Source: Chinchilla lanigera (lineage: Eukaryota > Chordata > Mammalia > Rodentia > Chinchillidae). Taken from it: DNA of 64,000 bases. Shown here in pieces: positions 21,960 through 32,330 of the stretch. Under the pieces are notes generated by a model. It made no database searches. It saw only the letters and a list, made by a program, of their open reading frames with translations, and was not told where the DNA came from. The stretch covers positions 5,469,133 to 5,533,132 of the forward strand of contig NW_004955460.1 of NCBI RefSeq assembly GCF_000276665.1. Reading direction: 5' to 3'. Numbering within the stretch: position 1 is the stretch's first letter; every line of letters starts with the position of its first letter. The position numbers and the translations under genes are program-made.

Positions 21960-22410
21960 ATTTAAAAAATCGTTACAGTAAAAGATATATTACCATTAAT
22001 CCTCTTCAAAATACCCTCCCTCCCCCACACACTTCAAACACACTTATCCTGTTATTCCCGCTACTTTCAGAAGCAGTTCGCGATTCATGATGTCTTTAGT
22101 TTCACTGTCATAGCTGCTTCAGTGTCTTGGATCAAGTCAAAACCTATCACGATCATTTTTAACTTAGGGAAACCCCGGAAGTCATGCAGAGCCAGATCTG
22201 ATGAAAAAGATGAGTGAAGACACTCCATGACATTTTTATTACACAGAAATTTCCATTAATAGTTGACCACTGAGGAGTTATTAAAAGATAAAGTGAATGT
22301 TTAAATTAAAATATGTATAACAATAAGACATGGCCATTCATTTCTCTCAAAATAGTCTGTCTTCAAAAATATGTATCCCATCAACGTTGGCAATGCCTTT
22401 TACTCTAAAA
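21960..22410 (-). mobile_element. Mariner-derived fragment(s), third locus
   Basis: 21970-22240 is an antisense copy of the transposase C-terminal region (TTCAGAAGCAGTTCGCGATT, GTCATAGCTGCTTCAGTGTC, CTATCACGATCATTTTTAAC). A second start of the same family follows at about 22290 (GTGAATGTTTAAATTAAAAT, CATTTCTCTCAAAATAGTC), so two pieces lie head to tail. Confidence 0.65.
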
Positions 22411-22708
22411 AGATTTTAAAAAAAAACATTTAAATATGCACGCTATAAGTTTTGATCAATGCTTGGATTTCTTTGCTAAAGAAATGTGAAATTTTGAGGT
22501 ATCCCAGAAGAAAAGGTTCTTACAAGGGACATTTTTCCTTCAGATGTTATATAATCTGCTTCTAGAAGGGTCTGACCCTCTCATGTTTTATGTTAACAAT
22601 TCAGGGAGGAATTTCCCATTCAAATTTGTCTGTGGAAGCTCTAAAATATTCTCGTGAAAATAAATGAGGCTGAACATTAACACACTCATATCAGAAAATA
22701 GCAGTTCA

Positions 22709-22868
22709 GGAGCCGGGCGTGGTGGTGCATGCCTGTAATCCCAGCACTCGGGAGGCTGAGGCAGGAGGATTGCTGCAAATTCGAGGCCAACCTGTGCTAC
22801 AAAGTGAGCTCAAGGCCAGCCTGAACTGCATAGTGAGACCCTGTCTCAAAAAGACAAAAAAAGAAAAA
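22709..22868 (+). mobile_element. B1-type SINE, full length, well preserved
   Basis: GCCGGGCGTGGTGGTGCATG at the start, GGGAGGCTGAGGCAGGAGG in the middle and GTGAGACCCTGTCTC at the end mark a 7SL-derived monomer. It has the rodent internal quasi-duplication (CAACCTGTGCTACAAAGTGAG / CAGCCTGAACTGCATAGTGAG). Target duplications GAAAATAGCAGTTCA lie at 22694-22708 and 22869-22883 and are identical. The 280 bases before it, and 22884-23190 after it, show nothing else I recognise. Confidence 0.95.
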
Positions 22869-23283
22869 GAAAATAGCAGTTCAAATTGTGCTTAGATTGT
22901 AAACCAATCACAACAATTTATAGGAAATTATCTTCTGTGTTTGGATTGTGTACTGAAATGTTCATTTCTCCTCGTATTTGAAATTTTCATTCATGTCCTG
23001 GTTTTATAAATAATTGTGCTTTACAGAACTTAAATTGTAGAAACCAAGCTTCAGAGGGACAAAATGATGATCCCACTTCGTATGAAAGCTGGATTTGCGG
23101 AAGTAAGGTCCCCTTTTCCCTCAGTACTCACTTTATTCCTGGGGGAAATATAACTAAACATTTAAACTGAAATATATATTTCTTAAAGGAATTTTTAAAA
23201 ATTATCCTGGCAACATATATATGTGAATTCTGGTGCCTTAACCATTTTTAAATCTAATAACTTAAATAGACTCACATGGTTCT

Positions 23284-23393
23284 TATTTTTTTAGTTTTTC
23301 CTTTTTTTGATTTTTCTCCGGTACCAGGAACCGAACTCACAACCTTGCGCTTGCCAGGCGGGGGCTTTGCCGCTGAGCTAAATCCCCAGCCGT
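23284..23393 (-). mobile_element. ID-type SINE, minus strand
   Basis: The plus strand reads CTCCGGTACCAGGAACCGAA, then GAGCTAAATCCCCAGCC at the element's 5' end. Target duplications GACTCACATGGTTCT are identical at 23269-23283 and 23394-23408. The A tail (T-rich on the plus strand) is interrupted. Confidence 0.95.
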
Positions 23394-23446
23394 GACTCAC
23401 ATGGTTCTGCAACCATCACTATCACTCATTTCTAGATATGACCCTC

Positions 23447-23673
23447 TTTCCCTGAAAATAAGACCTGGATGAAAATAATCAGCCTTGAATACTAGAGATC
23501 AAAAATACCAGCCTTAATCAGCCTATCCTTGCCTTACCTGCCTTACAGAATAGCCACCAAGAAAGAGAGTAGTGATGGCAGGTAAGGCAAGAATAGACCG
23601 ATTTGGGGTGGTATTTTTGATCTCTAGTTTTCAAGGCTGATTATTTTCCATCTAGGTCTTATTTTTGGGGAAA
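23447..23673. mobile_element. Long inverted repeat (palindromic MITE-like element)
   Basis: The left arm 23447-23542 and right arm 23577-23673 are inverted copies of about 96 bases, differing at roughly a tenth of positions, with a 34-base spacer. The outer ends read TTTCCCTGAAAATAAGACCT and, reversed, TTTCCCCAAAAATAAGACCT. The inner ends share CTTGCCTTACCTGCC. L1 3' UTR sequence lies on both sides, so it looks like an inserted foldback element. I do not see a clear target duplication. Confidence 0.8.
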
Positions 23674-23854
23674 CACAGGATTATATCTTCAAAACTTCAA
23701 CTCCATACCCATTAGACAATATCACTCTATTTTTCCCTTCCTCCACCCACTTACACCCATCTTTATATTTTTTTATCTCTTTCTATTTGACTGCTCTGGG
23801 TATCTCAGATAAGTGGAATCATACAGTGTTTGTGTCTATGTGACTGAAAATTTC

Positions 23855-23969
23855 TTTTTCTTTTTTTTTTTTTTTTTTTTTTTTTGGTTTTTCTCCGGTA
23901 CCGGGAACCGAACTCACGACCTTGCACTTGCCGGGCAGGCACTTTGCCGCTGAGCTAAATCCCCAGCCC
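23855..23969 (-). mobile_element. ID-type SINE, minus strand, long T tract
   Basis: A long T run (A tail of the element), then CTCCGGTACCGGGAACCGAA and GAGCTAAATCCCCAGCCC. The target duplications CTGAAAATTTC at 23844-23854 and 23970-23980 are identical. The uninterrupted tail and close match to consensus suggest a young insertion. Confidence 0.95.
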
Positions 23970-24015
23970 CTGAAAATTTCATTTAGCACAGTGCCCTCAA
24001 GGTTCATTCATACTA

Positions 24016-24768
24016 CAGTGATCCCTCACCTATCACAGGACTTATATTCCAGAGACCCCTGTGATAGGTGAAAATCTGGGAAGTAAGGGCATTATATTTA
24101 TTTTATTATTTATATTAATTTTAAGGCTTTACAAACCCTTCCAACACTCCTATAAACCTTTCCCACTCTCTTATTAACCTTTCACACACTCTTATAAATA
24201 CTTCATATGCTTTTAAACACTTTCTATACTCTTAAACCTATGTAATCTTAACATGTAAAATTCTATTTGAGTACTCGATGTGAAATGGAGAAGGAGAGAT
24301 GATGAACATATGGGCACAGTGCGGAAGAGCAAACAGACTGATGCTACAGTCACTGAGCCAATCAGTGCCCAGGATACAGAGCACAGTGTTGTGGTTTGTC
24401 ACCTTCCATTCCATCAGCCAATAGTGTGCCATGTACAATCTCATGTTGGCAAACTTGCGCAAGCAGTAGTGGTGTACTGCATTTCCACATTGTACAGTAT
24501 GGTATTCAACTGCTGATGAAATACATACTGTATTTTATTTCAATTTAATATCCTTTTAATATGTTTAACATTTTTATATTTTTTATATTGTTTTAAATCT
24601 TTTAGGCAAAAATAGTTAAAAATCATAAATATTATATAAATACCTACATACTGCAAAATCTTGCTATACAGTGAAAACTGTACAATACAGAATTAGATAT
24701 TTTTTTTTAAAAACCTGTGATGCAATGAAGCCGCAGTAAGTGAACCACGATACAGTGAAGGATAACTG
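24016..24768. mobile_element. Tigger-type DNA transposon (non-autonomous, 753 bp)
   Basis: The ends are inverted: CAGTGATCCCTCACCTATCA at the left and, at the right, ACGATACAGTGAAGGATAACTG. TA dinucleotides flank it at 24014-24015 and 24769-24770. Internally the left end reads CACAGGACTTATATTCC and the right end CCTGTGATGCAATGAAGCCG, the usual subterminal pattern of pogo/Tigger elements. No transposase frame is kept; the 74- and 78-residue frames are incidental. Removal restores the L1 text. Confidence 0.88.
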
Positions 24769-24884
24769 TATATGTCAGAATTTCCTTCCTTTTTAAAGAC
24801 AAATAATATTTCATTGTATGTATACATGACATTTTGCTTACTCATTTATCTATTGATATACAGTTGGGTTGCTTTCACATTTTT

Positions 24885-25071
24885 TCCTGTACTATGAAAT
24901 AAAGCCAAGGTCTCCACACTGAGTTGTATCTCCAGCCCTGCTGTTTGCTTTTCATTTGGAGATAAGGTCTTACTAAGTTGTTTAGGCTGGGCTCAAACTT
25001 ACAGTTTCCCTGCCTCAGCCTCCTAGAGTGCTAGCATAACAGGCATATGGTACTGTGCCCAGCTATGCTGC
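24885..25071 (-). mobile_element. Composite SINE (B1 plus tRNA-type part), minus strand
   Basis: The plus strand shows first a degenerate tRNA-type half (TGAGTTGTATCTCCAGCCC) and then an antisense B1 half (GATAAGGTCTTACTAAG, CTGCCTCAGCCTCCTAGAGT, GGCATATGGTACTGTGCCCA). The target duplications CACATTTT at 24877-24884 and 25072-25079 are identical. Older than the ID insertions. Confidence 0.85.
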
Positions 25072-25867
25072 CACATTTTAACTATTGGTAACATTGCTAC
25101 TGTGATCATGGGTATACAAATACTTCCTCAAGATCTTGCTTTCGATTCTTTGGGGTATGTACCCGGAAGTGGAACTGTGAAATCATTTGGTAATTCTGTT
25201 TTTTATGTTTTTTGAAGAACTGACATGCTGTTTTCCTTTGTGGTTATGTCACTTTACATTCCTACTAACAGGAAGTAGGGTTCCATTTACTCCATGTCCT
25301 TGCCAAGTTCTGTTTTTATTATGTTGTGTTTTTTGTTTTTATTTTTAAATGAAAATGATGGTGATGCTTACCATTGCTATTCAAAAAAGCACTTTCATTT
25401 ACTGGGTCTTGGAGGAACTATGGTGTTGGTTGTGAGCTTCTCATATACAGCAGTAATTTTGTTGATCTGCTTATCTTTTATTCCTACATGCTTGTGTGTT
25501 TGCAGCATGAAAATGTGTTGAGTTTTGCCAAATGCCTTTTCTTCATTGAAATGATCATGTGATTTTGATCTGTTACTGTGATGAATTACATTAATTTATT
25601 TTTATATATTGAACCATCCTTGCATTTTAGAATAAGTACATCTTGAGTATGGTGTACAATCCTTTTAATATGCCACTGAATTCAGTTGCTGGTATTTTGT
25701 TGTGGATTTTTAAAATAGTGTTCATAAAAGACACTCATGGGTACTTTTCTTATATCACCTTTGTCTGGCTTTGAGTCAGGGTAGTGCTAACTTCATAAAG
25801 TAACTAATGAACTGCTCCTTGTCTTCAATTTTTGGAAAGGTTTGAGAGAATGGGTATTAGTTCTTCT

Positions 25868-26059
25868 TTAAAGGTGTAGTACATTTACTAATAAAGCCAT
25901 CACGTCCAGAACTTTCTGTTGGGAGATTTTAATTATGGATTTAATCTCCTTAGTGGTTATAAATGTCTTCAGAATTTCCATTTCTTCAAGATTCAATGTT
26001 TGCAGGTTTGGTATTTTTAAGAATTCATTTATTGCACTTAGGTTATTTAATTTGTTCAC
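25868..26059 (-). pseudogene. L1 ORF2 reverse transcriptase fragment
   Basis: A 63-codon minus-strand frame has the pattern LN.LSAINEFL, LEEMEILKTFITTKEIKSII (about residues 25-44) and then KVLDVMA, which matches the stretch of L1 ORF2 just before the RT palm. Stops bound it on both sides, so it is a fossil inside the long L1. Confidence 0.8.
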
Positions 26060-26177
26060 GTGAAAATGTTGATAGTATTCTCTTTAAAATACTTATAATT
26101 TCTCTAAAATTGATGAAAATGTCCAGATTTTCATTTCTAATTTTAGTAGTTTAAATCTTATTTTTTAATTTAATCCA

Positions 26178-26250
26178 GCTATTGTGTCAGTTTTATTTAT
26201 TTTTTTATTTCATTTATTTATTTTTATTTTATTTCATTTATTTACTTTTT
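26178..26250. repeat. T-rich low-complexity (TTTA)n-like tract
   Basis: Runs of TTTATTTA and TTTCATTTATTTA inside the L1; a simple-sequence expansion in old antisense L1 text. Confidence 0.7.
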
Positions 26251-26400
26251 TTCAAAGAACCATAGTTTTATTTTATCAATTTTCAATATTCTATTTTACT
26301 TATCCATTCTCTAATATTTATTATTTCCTTTCTTCTGATATTTTTGGATTTAAAGTTTTCTTTCTCTAATTCTTTAATTTGTAAAGTTATGTTGTTGGGG

Positions 26401-26453
26401 TTTTTTTTTGCTACTGGGAATCAAACTCAGGACCTTATGCTTGCCAGGCCCTA
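26401..26453 (-). mobile_element. tRNA-type SINE 3' half, minus strand
   Basis: The plus strand T run plus CTACTGGGAATCAAACTCAG and GACCTTATGCTTGCCAGG is the antisense 3' half of a tRNA-derived SINE. It is 5' truncated and flanked by TAAAGTTAT at 26392-26400 and 26454-26462. Confidence 0.8.
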
Positions 26454-27200
26454 TAAAGTTATTTATGTTTTAATTGATATATAAAATCATAAATATTTAA
26501 GCAGTACTATGTGCTGTTTTAATACATGTGGATAGTGTGATGTTCTAACTAGAGTAAACATATTTTTCATTTTTTAATGTAAGCATTTATAGCTATACAT
26601 TCCCTTTAGCACTGCTTTTCATGTCCCCTAAGTTTTGATATGTTTTTCATTTATTTCATTTGTGATCTCCTCTTGGATCATTTGGTTGTTTAGAAATGTG
26701 TTAAATTCTAAAACTTTGTGAATTTTCCAAGTTTTCCTTCTCTAATTATTTCTAAGTCTTTATAATTATATCAGTTGAATATGATTTGTAGAGCATCTTT
26801 TTACATCTGTTGTGATTTTATTTGTGGTCAAACATACGGTCTGTCCTGGGGAATTTTCCATGTGTCACTGAGAAGAATGTGTATTCCGGTTTTTGTTGAT
26901 TTTTCAACACCTTCTGACTTTTCAATATTGGTTAAGATTCCCTTGCCTTGGATTATACACATGATCTCTGAAATTGTACTGTATTTACCATTACTTCAAG
27001 ACTTATATTTATGTGTGGAATATATCTAGAAAAATTCTTTTAATGGCTTAGTGGGGTCTAATTTTACTTTTGAAAATGTGGTTACCTTGTTATGACAGCA
27101 CCATATACTCACCTTTTTCATTTTGTAAAACCAATTTTTCAAATATTTAAGTTATATATAGGTACCTATTTATTGATTCTATGTTCTATGTAATTGTTTT

Positions 27201-27690
27201 CTATAGCAACACCAAAGACCTATTTGTTTATCCCAATACATTTGTATTAAGTTCTAAGTTTAAAAAACATATCTCCTCTTCTTTGTTATTCTGGTTTTAC
27301 TCTATGACTATTCTTAACTCTCTTTGCCCTGTAAAACTACAGAGCACTTTATCCAAATCAACAATAAACTTTATTACAATTTAAATGAAATTTTTAATTT
27401 TATATTAATTTAAAAGCAATTGACATTTTTATTATGTCATTTATTCCAATCCAAGGATATACAAGCTCAAATCTTGACATATCTTTCGTTACGTTACTGT
27501 AGGTTTCTGCAAACGTAACTTATGACTCTTGTATAATAATTATTTTGAATATTTTTACAGTTCATGTATTTTTACTGTTATTGGGATTTTCTGCCTGGAT
27601 TCATTTTTAAAAGTTTATTTATAAAAGAAAGTGAAATTCTTCATAGTCATATACTTATCTTTTATGCAGCTACCATGTCAGATGCTCTTA
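27201..27690. other. No recognised feature
   Basis: AT-rich; possibly further decayed L1, but I cannot place it. Confidence 0.4.
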
Positions 27691-28560
27691 TCCATCTTTT
27701 TTTATTTTAAAGAGAAAAAAACCCCCAGATTTTCAAAAACGATAATAGGAGGGTAGCAATGGTTAATTCATTGCATAGTATATTACTCAGAGTACAAGAT
27801 ATCAGCATTCAATTGTCCAAACAATATTAGCACAAACCTTTTTTTTCAATAAATTAAGAGGAATTAATAGTATAACTATCATATATATATTCATAATGCT
27901 TTTCAGTTCCTTTTCTTTTGAAGTTTCTTCCCATTTTATAATATCTATTGTACATTTTGAATCTTGTTTACTCTTTCAGCTTTCACATGAAGGAGAGAAT
28001 ATGATGTTCACACATGTGAGTCTGATTCATTTCACTAATAAGTATGGTCTTGAGTTGCATCCATTTATCTATTAAAATCTCAAGTTTATTCTTCTTTATG
28101 GCTGAGTAGTACTTATTGTATAAAAACACCATATCTTTTTTATCCATTCCTTAGTTGATGGCATTTGGGACATTTCTAGGATCTAGCTATTATAAATTGT
28201 CCTGTTATAAGCATAGGTGCATATATATCACTGTGATATGATATTTTTAATTCTTCTGGGAAGATATCCAGAAGGGAAATAACTTGGTCAAATGGGGCCT
28301 CCAAGCCTAGTTTTTTGAGAGATCTCCACACTGATTTCTACAGTTGTTGCACCAGTGTATTCTCACACCCACAGTGAAGAAGGGTTCCTTCTTCCCCATA
28401 GCCCCTCCAGCATTTGTTATTGGTTGATTTTCTGATGATAGCCATTCTTTCTAGGGTGAGATAGAATCTCAGTGTTGTTTTGCTTTGCATCTCTTGAATG
28501 ACCAGTGATGTTGAATATTTTTTCATATATTTATTTGCTCACATCTTTTTTTCCCCCCTG
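27691..28560 (-). mobile_element. L1 3' end and ORF2 C-terminal part, minus strand
   Basis: It begins with an antisense 3' end (TTTTATTTTAAAGAG..ACGATAATAGGAGGGTAGCAA). It continues through CACATGTGAGTCTGATTCAT, GGCTGAGTAGTACTTATTG, CATTTGGGACATTTCTAGG and GATATCCAGAAGGGAAATAA to TTGCATCTCTTGAATGACC. It matches the L1s at 13080-13970 and 63690-64000 at its low end. It is 5' truncated at about 28560. Confidence 0.88.
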
Positions 28561-29350
28561 TTATAACTATGGTCTCCTGGATAATTTTCTAGCTGTGTAA
28601 TCATATTATTTTTGAAATTGATAGGTTTGTTACTTTAGTTCAAATAAATTATTCATTAAATTTCATGTTATATTCACTAGAACCATCATAACAATTATAA
28701 ATAATACTAGGGTGGATACCTCTGATTTTACATAAAATGATACTGTTTTATTCTTAGAATAATAGAAGCTACTCTTTTTCACTAAGAATCAATTATATTT
28801 TAGAGTTTTCTTTCTCAGTTTGCTTGGAGTTTCTTTAAGGAACAGCTTTTGAAACATAATCACATTTTCACTATCACTGGCTCTACTCATAATTTTTTCC
28901 TATTAGTCTTAATATAATCTTATATATATTGTTAATCAATATGTTGATAAAATTTAGCAAAATATCACATAATAGTAAACTTAAATTAAGTAGGAAATAT
29001 TTCAGAACTTCAGAAGTGATTTACATAAAAATTCATTTTTCTAATATTTTGCATTATTTATGCATCTATGTATACACTAAGAAGTAAGATCACTAGATTT
29101 ATCTCATTGTTTTGGGATACTGTATCATGTTATAGTATCAAAGTTGTTCTGGTTTTATAAAGTTAATTGAGGAGTTTTCCATTTTCCCATTGTTCTAGTG
29201 TAATATATTTTTAAAAATACGTAACCAAGTTTCACAGCAAAAAAGGAAAACTCTTATGTGCCTGAATCAAAATGGAAAGATTAGGCTAATGTGATAAGTT
29301 GGAGCATAAACTAGACTTAGATTTTCTACATAAAAGTGGTTTTCAATCTG
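28561..29350. other. No recognised feature
   Basis: AT-rich sequence without motif-bearing frames or recognisable repeats. Confidence 0.5.
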
Positions 29351-29585
29351 GGTCATCCATTTCAAAGGGTAAGAGTCAGAAGATTTTACTTTTCTATCTT
29401 GAGTAACTGGAAGATTCTTATCTGCATAAAGTCTTCAAAGGATGAAGAATTAACGCTGAGAAATTACAGCCATCTATTTCAAAGGGTAAGAACTGGAATA
29501 TTTTACTTTCCTATCTTGAGTCACTGGAAGATTATCATCTGTCTAAGGTCTTCAAAGGATGAAGAATTAACATTAAGACATTACA
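29351..29585 (+). repeat. 117 bp tandem duplication, reading frame kept open
   Basis: TTCAAAGGGTAAGA occurs at 29361 and 29478, and GTCTTCAAAGGATGAAGAAT at 29431 and 29548, a constant offset of 117. The unit is 39 codons, so an open frame from 29336 to 29620 crosses both copies and shows an internal 39-residue repeat ending SSKDEELTLR. There is no known domain, no signal peptide and no splice or promoter evidence, so I record the repeat, not a gene. Confidence 0.85.
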
Positions 29586-29939
29586 AACTTAAAACTGTTC
29601 TCTGTCTGGGGTTGGGGTAGAAAAACATTACCCATAAATGCTAAGCTGTGAAGAATCAATTAACATGATTAGAATGGATGAAATTAATAAGTGGGAAGCT
29701 GATATTGGAATACTGTTGAGAACTCATAACATTTTCAGAAATTGTAGGATGCGTCTGATACTTGTCAACTGGCTGGACTTCCATGAGGAATAAACACACA
29801 CCCATATTTTCTGTTGGTGCCTTTTAAAATTTCTTGTATTCAAGTCAAAACCAAAGGAGAGATGGATCCAAAGTTTGAGCCTCAGGATTTTAGAGAAGAC
29901 AATGCTACATTTCACTGTGCTCAGATTGGCCATAAAATA

Positions 29940-30240
29940 TGAGCTATTCAAGATTGCAGCGACTGCCATCCAGGTCATCTGAGGAGTCCAGGGAAGGGCC
30001 GTGTGCTGCTGCTGGGAAAGGGAAATTGTCCCCTGGGCTCGTGAGCTGGCGTGCTTGTCTGCTGAGTGGCTTCAGCGGTTTTATCTGTCGCTAAAAGAGC
30101 CAGCGAAAGGGATAAAACAGGACTGCTGTCTATACCACAGTGAACCAGACCGAAGCAGGAGCCAAGTGAAGGACTTGTCTGTGTTCTGTCCTCTCGGCAC
30201 ATTGAATGACTGCACAGATTGCATAGGTTTTTAATCATTT
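29940..30240. other. Less AT-rich unassigned patch; candidate conserved element
   Basis: Between AT-rich flanks, this stretch is visibly richer in G and C (TGGCGTGCTTGTCTGCTGAG, CAGCGAAAGGGATAAAACAG). It is open in both directions for 77-87 codons without a recognisable domain. It matches no repeat I know. It could be a conserved non-coding element, an exon of a non-coding transcript or nothing. Confidence 0.3.
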
Positions 30241-31079
30241 ACATATGTGAAACCTGTCCTTGACATTCATTGGGTTTTCATACAACTTTCCACGAGATCC
30301 CACAGGTGCTTTACAAAAGGCGGTGATTAATGTAAGGAAGGATCAACAGGTCTCATAATCTTATGTCCATACGTATTAATGGGGTTTCACAGTGGATGTA
30401 ATAGCCCAGCTAGAAACTAATTTTTGCTTTCTGTCAGATGACCTCCCAGTAAGTACTGATTCCATGTCACATGTTGAAAATAGGCTGGGTATATATCATG
30501 ACTTGGGTCTATGTGGTGCTGCTGGGTGTTGAGGCTCAACTCTGGGTATTAAAAATTCTCTTCTCTCTTCTCTTCTCTCTTCTTATTTTCATTTGAAAGT
30601 AAAATATCAGTTCACATTCTCCTAAATATCTAAACATGCATTTAATTAACTAGAGTTCAAGTTTTTCTTGCTTCTGAAGAGCTGAGGGAGAAACCAAAAG
30701 TAAATTATGAGAATGTGCAATGAAAACTATCAAGCTGATTACAAAGATGAAAGAACAAAACTCAATCTTCATGAAAATATGAGAGAAGTAGATTCCTTCT
30801 CTTTAATAAAAGAAAACTTTCCCAAATTTTCTAGAAGAAAACGTACAACAAAAACCAAATCCTTAATTCTTTATTGACTCAACATCTATACTTGTAGGAA
30901 TTTATCTCAGGCTTTGAATAGGTGTCTAAATACCCAGCTGTAAAATATACTGTAAAAATTAAACAACGTAAATGTTTAACTGTGACTGAACTGTGTACCA
31001 TTTTATAGGTATTACTGAGTTAATCAGTTCTTGAAAAGATCTGATATGCAGACGCATTATGTTCTTTTTTCTCACTGAT
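30241..31079. other. Nothing recognised apart from a short CT-rich tract
   Basis: A (TTCTC)n-like pyrimidine tract lies at about 30556-30590. The rest is AT-rich and unassigned. The phrase AATATCTAAACATGC with preceding TCAGTTCA..TTCTCCTAA occurs at 30606-30640 and again at 31328-31362, a short direct repeat. Confidence 0.5.
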
Positions 31080-31492
31080 ATTTGAAAATAAAAACTTTTC
31101 AAGCCCATAGAAAAGTTGAACAAATTGTATAATTAGTGCAATTAGTACAAAGAATTTCAATTAGCACTAAGTAGAATTAGTACAATTAGTACTAATTGCA
31201 CAAAGAACACCCATACACCCAGGTTCTATAGTTAGCATTTTATTATATGTGCATTATTACCTATCAACCTAGCTAGCTCTGTGTCCATCCATCAGCACTA
31301 TTAAGAAATGAATTTGAAAGTAAAATGTCAGTTCATATTCTCCTAAATATCTAAACATGCTTATAATTAACTCGTGTTCAACATTTATTGTTCTATGTAA
31401 GGTAAAAGTCACATAAACAAAGTGCACGCATCTTAAGGGGACCATTAGATGAACTTTGACAGATACATACACCTGCACAACCTAAGCCCTGT

Positions 31493-31942
31493 TGTCTTAG
31501 TCACTTTCTTGTCCCTGAGACACAATACTGACACTCACAACTCTGAGAAGACATTTATTTTGGGTCACATTTTCAGTCCATGGTTGTATGTCTCCAGGTC
31601 AGAAGTAGCATGGTGGAAGGGTCTGGNNNNNNNNNNNNNNNNNNNNNNNNNNNNNNNNNNNNNNNNNNNNNNNNNNNNNNNNNNNNNNNNNNNNNNNNNN
31701 NNNNNNNNNNNNNNNNNNNNNNNNNNNNNNNNNNNNNNNNNNNNNNNNNNNNNNNGGAGAGGGAGGTACACCCTTCCAAATCACACCCTGGTGACCCACT
31801 TCTGACCAAGTCTCCTAACAGCTCATCCAGCTGGAGACTCATCTGTGAACTAATCTACTGATGATCATAGCACCTCCATGACCCAGTCACCTCCCAAACA
31901 CATGAGGCTTAAATGGGAAAACCCCAGATCCAAACCGTAAGA
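31493..31942 (-). mobile_element. MaLR LTR, minus strand, with 129 N gap
   Basis: The plus strand begins TGTCTTAGTCACTTTCTTG and ends GATCCAAACCGTAAGA, with GCACCTCCATGACCCAGTCACC before it. This is an inverted MaLR-type LTR. The flanks CCTGT (31488-31492) and CCTAT (31943-31947) suggest a 5 bp target duplication with one mismatch. The centre is missing as 129 Ns at 31627-31755. Confidence 0.8.
31627..31755. other. Assembly gap (129 N)
   Basis: A run of 129 unknown bases inside the LTR. Frames reported across it (66-118 residues with X runs) are artefacts. Confidence 0.99.
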
Positions 31943-32010
31943 CCTATCAAGTTATAGAGTATTATAATAATCTCAGAGAGTTCCCCTGTTCCTTTCTCAT
32001 GTTCTACTTC

Positions 32011-32052
32011 ATTACATTACATTACATTACATTACATTACATTACATTACAT
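32011..32052. repeat. (ATTAC)n microsatellite, eight perfect units
   Basis: Eight perfect ATTAC units followed by AT. Confidence 0.97.
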
Positions 32053-32330
32053 CCTGACTTTTTCCATCATAGGTGAACTTCCACTGGTCTAGAATTTCAC
32101 ATGAATGGATTCATATAATACAGTATGTACTTTTCTAGGTAAATAATACAGTGTGTACTTTTTAGGGTAAAGCTTTTTTAAAGAAAAAAAAACTAATCAT
32201 TATCCTTTTAGAACTTTTTCAGATTGTTGTGTGTATAGATGGCTTATTTCTTTTCATTGCTCTGTATTACTCCAGTCTATAAATGCACCATAGGTTTTTT
32301 ATCAATTCTCCTGAGTTAGGAAATGCGTAA

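Larger units (their letters stand above)
23190..27200 (-). mobile_element. Old L1, minus strand, with six nested insertions
   Basis: Reading from the 3' UTR (CACATGGTTCTGCAACCATC at the low end) into ORF2, the order of antisense blocks follows an old L1: ATAAGTGGAATCATACAGTG, CCTCAAGGTTCATTCATAC, GTCAGAATTTCCTTCCTTTT, GGGTATGTACCCGGAAGTGG and GCATTTTAGAATAAGTACAT, then the palm region of RT, then GGTCTAATTTTACTTTTGAA. The nested elements are an ID SINE (23284-23393), a palindromic MITE (23447-23673), an ID SINE (23855-23969), a Tigger (24016-24768), a composite SINE (24885-25071) and a SINE half (26401-26453). The upper edge is approximate. Confidence 0.88.
31080..32330 (-). mobile_element. 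Ancient L1 3' region, minus strand, interrupted by LTR
   Basis: Blocks GAACACCCATACACCCAGGT, AGTTCCCCTGTTCC, GGTCTAGAATTTCACATGAATGGA, ATACAGTATGTACTTTT and TTCATTGCTCTGTATTACTCC follow the antisense 3' part of an old L1. A MaLR LTR (31493-31942) and an (ATTAC)n tract (32011-32052) interrupt it. Confidence 0.65.

Noticed and set aside
31449..31861. Frames of 66-118 codons containing long X runs
   Set aside because: They run through the 129-base N gap.
32011..32052. CRISPR-like regular repeat
   Set aside because: Contiguous 5-base units without spacers; a microsatellite.
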